Of a stretch of 9,157 bases of DNA, positions 6,481 to 9,157 are shown in pieces. The stretch comes from an uncultured Lacticaseibacillus sp. (GTDB lineage: Bacteria; Bacillota; Bacilli; Lactobacillales; Lactobacillaceae). Both the position numbers and the translations under genes were made by a program. The notes under the pieces were generated by a model. It was not told the origin of the DNA. It saw only the letters and a list, made by a program, of their open reading frames with translations, and searched no databases. The first letter of the stretch is position 1; each line of letters starts with the position of its first letter. The stretch lies in NCBI GenBank assembly GCA_934293835.1, contig CAKQZO010000060.1, forward strand, positions 1 through 9,157, given 5' to 3'.

Positions 6481-6954
6481 ATGGCACCGCAAGATAACGT
6501 CGAATTATTCGGCCAACTATTCGCCACCTTGACCCAAGGGTTGCTCCAGAATCTTTCTATTAAAGAACTCGACCTCACGCCGCAACAGATCATGACCCTG
6601 GTGATGGTCTACTCCCACCCAGGCGCCAGCATGAGTGACCTAACCGCCAAAATGGGCACGACCGCCCCGCAACTCACTCGCACCATTCACAGCTTAGAAG
6701 CCCGCGACTTCGTTCGCCGCAAGCATAACCCGGATAACCGGCGCGTCGTAAATGTCTATCGAACGGCCGCAGGCGATGCGGTCGTTGAAGCCCATATGCG
6801 CCGCGTCCAGGCGCGCATCGCCCAACGGCTGGCTGGCCTTTCCGAAGCCGACCACCACCGCTTGGACGCGGATATGCAAGACATCATCGCCCTTTTTGCC
6901 AAGATCGGGATCGTCAGCATCAAGCCCGGCGCCGAGCCGCTTGCCGACTGCTAA
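6481..6954 (+). CDS. MarR-family transcriptional regulator
   Basis: A 157-residue winged-helix regulator, normal length for MarR proteins, which bind palindromic operators as dimers and release on binding small molecules or oxidation. Residues about 33-98 form the winged helix: the recognition segment includes MSDLTAKMGTTAPQLTRTIHSLEARDFV, split here at about residues 54-81, and the wing carries the typical Asp-x-Arg in DNRRVVNVYRTAAG (about 85-98). The flanking helices form the dimer interface. ATG at 6481 has AAGGGG at 6468-6473 with seven bases spacing. The frame extends to an ATG at 6382, but that lies inside the promoter and is rejected. A lone Cys sits at the C-terminus (residue 157). 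It is divergent from the ABC transporter, which it most likely controls through the 6359-6407 dyad. It is convergent with ribokinase: the stop codons overlap. Confidence 0.93.
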   Translation: MAPQDNVELFGQLFATLTQGLLQNLSIKELDLTPQQIMTLVMVYSHPGASMSDLTAKMGTTAPQLTRTIHSLEARDFVRRKHNPDNRRVVNVYRTAAGDAVVEAHMRRVQARIAQRLAGLSEADHHRLDADMQDIIALFAKIGIVSIKPGAEPLADC

Positions 6955-7853
6955 GCCAAGGCCGCCTCGATCGCTTGGCGGGTGGGAATCGACGGTTGCG
7001 CGCCAAGGTGCCCGATGGCTTGGGCCGAGGCCATCTCGGCATAGCGCACGGCTGCCAGCAGGTTCCCCATATCCGGTTTTAGCGCCGCGCTGAAGGCGCC
7101 GATGAAGGTGTCGCCTGCCGCCGTGGTGTCCACGACCTTTGCCGCAAACGCGGGCACCAGCTCCTGATGTCCCAATCCCGAGACGTACACGCCCATGGCC
7201 CCGAGCGTCAGCATGACGAGCTTGACCCCGCGGGCGTGAAACCAGTCCGCATTCGCCTGCCAATCCGTCGGTGTTTGCATCGCCAAGCCTGTCAAAGCCG
7301 CGCTCTCGGTTTCGTTTGGCACGATGATGTCTGTCGCCGCCAAGACTGCCGGGCTTATTGCAGCGGCCGGGGCCGGATTCAACAACGTCAGTATCTGTTG
7401 CGCCTGCGCTCGGGCGAAAGCCGCGGCGATCACCGGTTGGGGCACCTCAAGCTGGGCGATCACCAGCGTGCTAGGTTTGAGATGGACATCCGCAGGCACT
7501 AGCGCCTCATTGGCCCCATGCTGAATCAGGATCGAATTCTCGCCATCGGCTTGTAACAAGATATAAGCTTGGCCAGTGGTGGTCGTCGTGACTGGTTTGA
7601 TGTTGGTGGTGTCGATGCCGTCGGCTTGCAGCTGCGCCAGCATGAACTGGCCGTCATCGTCGGTTCCGACCGCGCCGCAAAAATGCACCACCGCCGAACT
7701 CCGCGCCGCGGCCACAGCCTGGTTGGCGCCTTTGCCACCGGCCGCCCGGGTGGCGTGTTGAATCGCCAGCGTCTCGCCTGGTTGTGGCAGGCGGGCGATT
7801 TGTAAAATGTGATCGACGTTGATGCTGCCGATGATGGTGACGGTATTGAACAT
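6951..7853 (-). CDS. rbsK: Ribokinase (PfkB-family sugar kinase)
   Basis: A cytoplasmic kinase that converts D-ribose and ATP to ribose 5-phosphate. The 300 residues match the usual ribokinase length. PfkB signatures are visible: GSINVDHILQIARLPQPGET near 9-28, GGKGANQAVAAARS at 39-52 (sugar-binding loop), NPAPA at 159-163, NETE at 180-183, and DTTAAGDTFIGAF at 242-254 with catalytic-base Asp248 and the anion hole before it. The ATG at 7853 is set by AAGGA (reverse of 7863-7867) nine bases away; an upstream in-frame ATG at 7883 falls in the promoter palindrome. No ribose transporter, RbsD or ribose regulator is next to it. The neighbour is a divergent drug-exporter-like MFS protein, and marR converges on its 3' end with a four-base overlap and no terminator. 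Other pentose or nucleoside specificity is possible. Confidence 0.92.
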   Translation of the reverse strand: MFNTVTIIGSINVDHILQIARLPQPGETLAIQHATRAAGGKGANQAVAAARSSAVVHFCGAVGTDDDGQFMLAQLQADGIDTTNIKPVTTTTTGQAYILLQADGENSILIQHGANEALVPADVHLKPSTLVIAQLEVPQPVIAAAFARAQAQQILTLLNPAPAAAISPAVLAATDIIVPNETESAALTGLAMQTPTDWQANADWFHARGVKLVMLTLGAMGVYVSGLGHQELVPAFAAKVVDTTAAGDTFIGAFSAALKPDMGNLLAAVRYAEMASAQAIGHLGAQPSIPTRQAIEAALA

Positions 7854-7869
7854 TTGCTCACTTCCTTGG

Positions 7870-7902
7870 TTCCAGCATAACATTTTGTGTGTTATGATTT
7901 CT
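7870..7902. promoter_or_regulatory. Overlapping divergent promoters and palindrome between rbsK and the MFS gene
   Basis: A perfect 7-7-7 palindrome, CATAACA (7876-7882) and TGTTATG (7890-7896), supplies an extended -10 element on each strand. On the plus strand this is TGT-TATGAT (7890-7898). On the minus strand it is TGT-TATGCT (reverse of 7874-7882). The -35 regions (7870-7875 plus, 7897-7902 minus) are poor. Each promoter's -35 zone covers or abuts the other's -10. A protein on the palindrome would block both. The regulator is not evident nearby. Confidence 0.55.
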
Positions 7903-7935
7903 TCTATTGCGATAAATTAAGGGAGGGGTATTGTC

Positions 7936-9105
7936 ATGTCGAAATCAGTTCGGCGCACGATCGCGATTCTGATTTTCAGTGAGTTCTTGATCTGTCTGGG
8001 GTTGAGCCTGATTTTCCCAGTCATGCCATTCATCAAGAACAGCCTGCATCTCAGCGCGACCGACATGGGCATCATGTCTTCATTATATGCGCTGACTCAG
8101 TTCATCAGTTCACCCATCGTCGGGCGGCTTTCTGACAAGCTCGGCCGCAAGCCGATCCTAGTCGCCGGCCTGGCGCTGTTCGCGGTCTCCGAGGCGCTGT
8201 TCGCGCTGACGAATCACCTGTACATGTTCGACTTGTCGCGGATCATCGGCGGCTTGTCGGCGGGGATGTACATCCCGACCGCCCAGGCACTCGCGGCAGA
8301 TGTGACCGATCATCGCCAGCGCGCTAAGGTCATCGGCTGGCTATCGGCGAGTCTGTCTGGCGGGCTGATCTTGGGTCCTGGGCTCGGTGGCATGCTCGCC
8401 AACTACGGTTACAAGGTCCCGTTTTGGGTGGCCGCAGTGTTCGGCCTCTTCGGATTAGTTGCCTTGCTCGTGTTCCTGCCCGACGACCGCAAGCAAAGCG
8501 CCCACCGCGAGTCGCACCTGCCGCCGACAGGCAACACCAATTGGCAAACGGTGCTCGCCGGCCCGATGTTGATGCTTTTCATCTTGATCTTGGTCTCAAG
8601 CTTCGGCCTGCAAGGCTTCGAGAGCATCTATTCGATCTTCGTCAACGAGGTCTTTCACTTCACTCTCGGCGACATCGCGCTGGTGTTGACGCTCAACGGC
8701 ATCATCTCCTTGATCTTCCAGGTCGTCTTCTTCGATCGGATCGTGGTGCGGCTGAGCGAGATCGGCCTGACGCGCATCAGCTTCTTGGCCAGTGCGCTGG
8801 CCGTGTTGTGGATCAACTTTGCCCATACGAAATGGGAGGTGATGGTGGCCACGCTGATCGCCTTCACCGCCTTTGACCTGTTGCGCCCAGCGATCACGAC
8901 CCTGCTGACGAAGCAAAGCCGCGACAACCAAGGGGTCATCAACGGGTTGAACCTCAGCCTGACCTCGATTGGGAACATCGCCGGCCCCTTGATGGCCGGC
9001 GCATTGCTCGACTGGAATTACCACATCCCCTATGCGGTGGTGGTCGTCTTCCTCGGCGCATCGTTCCTGCTCACCTACACCGTTAGGCTTCAACCGTCGC
9101 GTTGA
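7936..9105 (+). CDS. MFS transporter, DHA1 drug-exporter type
   Basis: A 389-residue membrane protein with about twelve hydrophobic helices: six before a hydrophilic loop at about 182-205 and six after. This is the standard length and plan of DHA1 proton-coupled exporters (relatives of NorA, Bmr and TetA). Motif A, GRLSDKLGRKPIL, is at 63-75 between helices 2 and 3. Motif B, RIIGGLSAGMYIP, is at 102-114 with Arg102. The exporter-specific motif C, GGLILGPGLGG, is at 142-152 in helix 5. Motif C argues for efflux rather than sugar uptake, despite the adjacent ribokinase. The ATG at 7936 follows a strong GGGAGGGG at 7921-7928. It is transcribed alone, divergent from rbsK across a shared palindrome, and followed by a hairpin. 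The substrate is unknown. Confidence 0.93.
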   Translation: MSKSVRRTIAILIFSEFLICLGLSLIFPVMPFIKNSLHLSATDMGIMSSLYALTQFISSPIVGRLSDKLGRKPILVAGLALFAVSEALFALTNHLYMFDLSRIIGGLSAGMYIPTAQALAADVTDHRQRAKVIGWLSASLSGGLILGPGLGGMLANYGYKVPFWVAAVFGLFGLVALLVFLPDDRKQSAHRESHLPPTGNTNWQTVLAGPMLMLFILILVSSFGLQGFESIYSIFVNEVFHFTLGDIALVLTLNGIISLIFQVVFFDRIVVRLSEIGLTRISFLASALAVLWINFAHTKWEVMVATLIAFTAFDLLRPAITTLLTKQSRDNQGVINGLNLSLTSIGNIAGPLMAGALLDWNYHIPYAVVVVFLGASFLLTYTVRLQPSR

Positions 9106-9117
9106 CGACACAAAATG

Positions 9118-9157
9118 CGCCTTCGCGCCCCGATTTCGAATCGTGGGTGCGAAGGCG
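9118..9157 (+). terminator. Probable terminator of the MFS gene, cut by the window edge
   Basis: CGCCTTCGC (9118-9126) and GCGAAGGCG (9149-9157) pair perfectly. The inner part adds CGATT/AATCG around a TCG loop, making a long stem 12 bases past the stop. Any T-run would fall just beyond the window, so the terminator call rests on the stem and position. Confidence 0.7.

Noticed and set aside
6324..6593. N-terminal extension of the ABC transporter frame by 90 codons
   Set aside because: It runs antisense through the marR coding start and through the promoter dyad, has no transporter-like sequence, and TTG 6323 has a ribosome site and the family's normal N-terminus.
7854..7883. Upstream ATG of ribokinase at 7883
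   Set aside because: It falls inside the promoter palindrome without a ribosome site; ATG 7853 has AAGGA at good spacing and the usual ribokinase N-terminus.

Overview
The window looks like chromosome of a low-copy-repeat, GC-rich member of the Lactobacillaceae (Lacticaseibacillus-like). The signs are mevalonate-pathway phosphomevalonate kinase, a PepS-type M29 aminopeptidase, strong AAGGAG-like ribosome binding sites, TTG/GTG starts and T-tailed hairpin terminators. Coding DNA is clearly GC-rich while the intergenic regions are AT-rich. The species cannot be named from sequence alone. I see no rRNA, tRNA, insertion sequence, phage gene or CRISPR array.

Layout from left to right. (1) Positions 1-327, minus strand: the start of a two-helix membrane protein cut by the window edge, with its own promoter. 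(2) 478-1563, minus: a stand-alone phosphomevalonate kinase (pmk/mvaK2) followed by a strong terminator. (3) 1564-1873: a 310-bp gene-free stretch with candidate pmk promoters and the tetR terminator. (4) 1874-2473, minus: a TetR-family regulator. It is divergent from (5) 2708-3943, plus: an M29 metallo-aminopeptidase with all five metal ligands. (6) A bidirectional terminator at 3946-3978 separates it from (7) 3993-6323, minus: a 776-residue MacB-like fused ATPase-permease. This is divergent from (8) 6481-6954, plus: a MarR-family regulator. (9) 6951-7853, minus: a ribokinase, convergent with marR, the stop codons overlapping. (10) 7936-9105, plus: a 12-helix MFS (DHA1-like) exporter divergent from the ribokinase. 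The window ends in a hairpin that is probably the MFS terminator.

These are mostly single-gene transcription units arranged head-to-head. Three divergent pairs (tetR/M29 peptidase, ABC/marR, ribokinase/MFS) have regulatory-looking dyads between them. The best supported circuit is MarR with the ABC transporter. Two TTGACA-17-CATACT promoters on opposite strands are laid exactly on top of each other, inside one near-perfect 19-bp-arm dyad. A bound MarR dimer should shut both promoters, and RNA polymerase should be able to use only one at a time. A looser version of the same design, with opposite extended -10 elements inside one palindrome, sits between ribokinase and the MFS exporter. I found no clearly new enzymatic system; the most interesting content is this promoter architecture, the isolated pmk and the unidentified membrane protein at the left edge.
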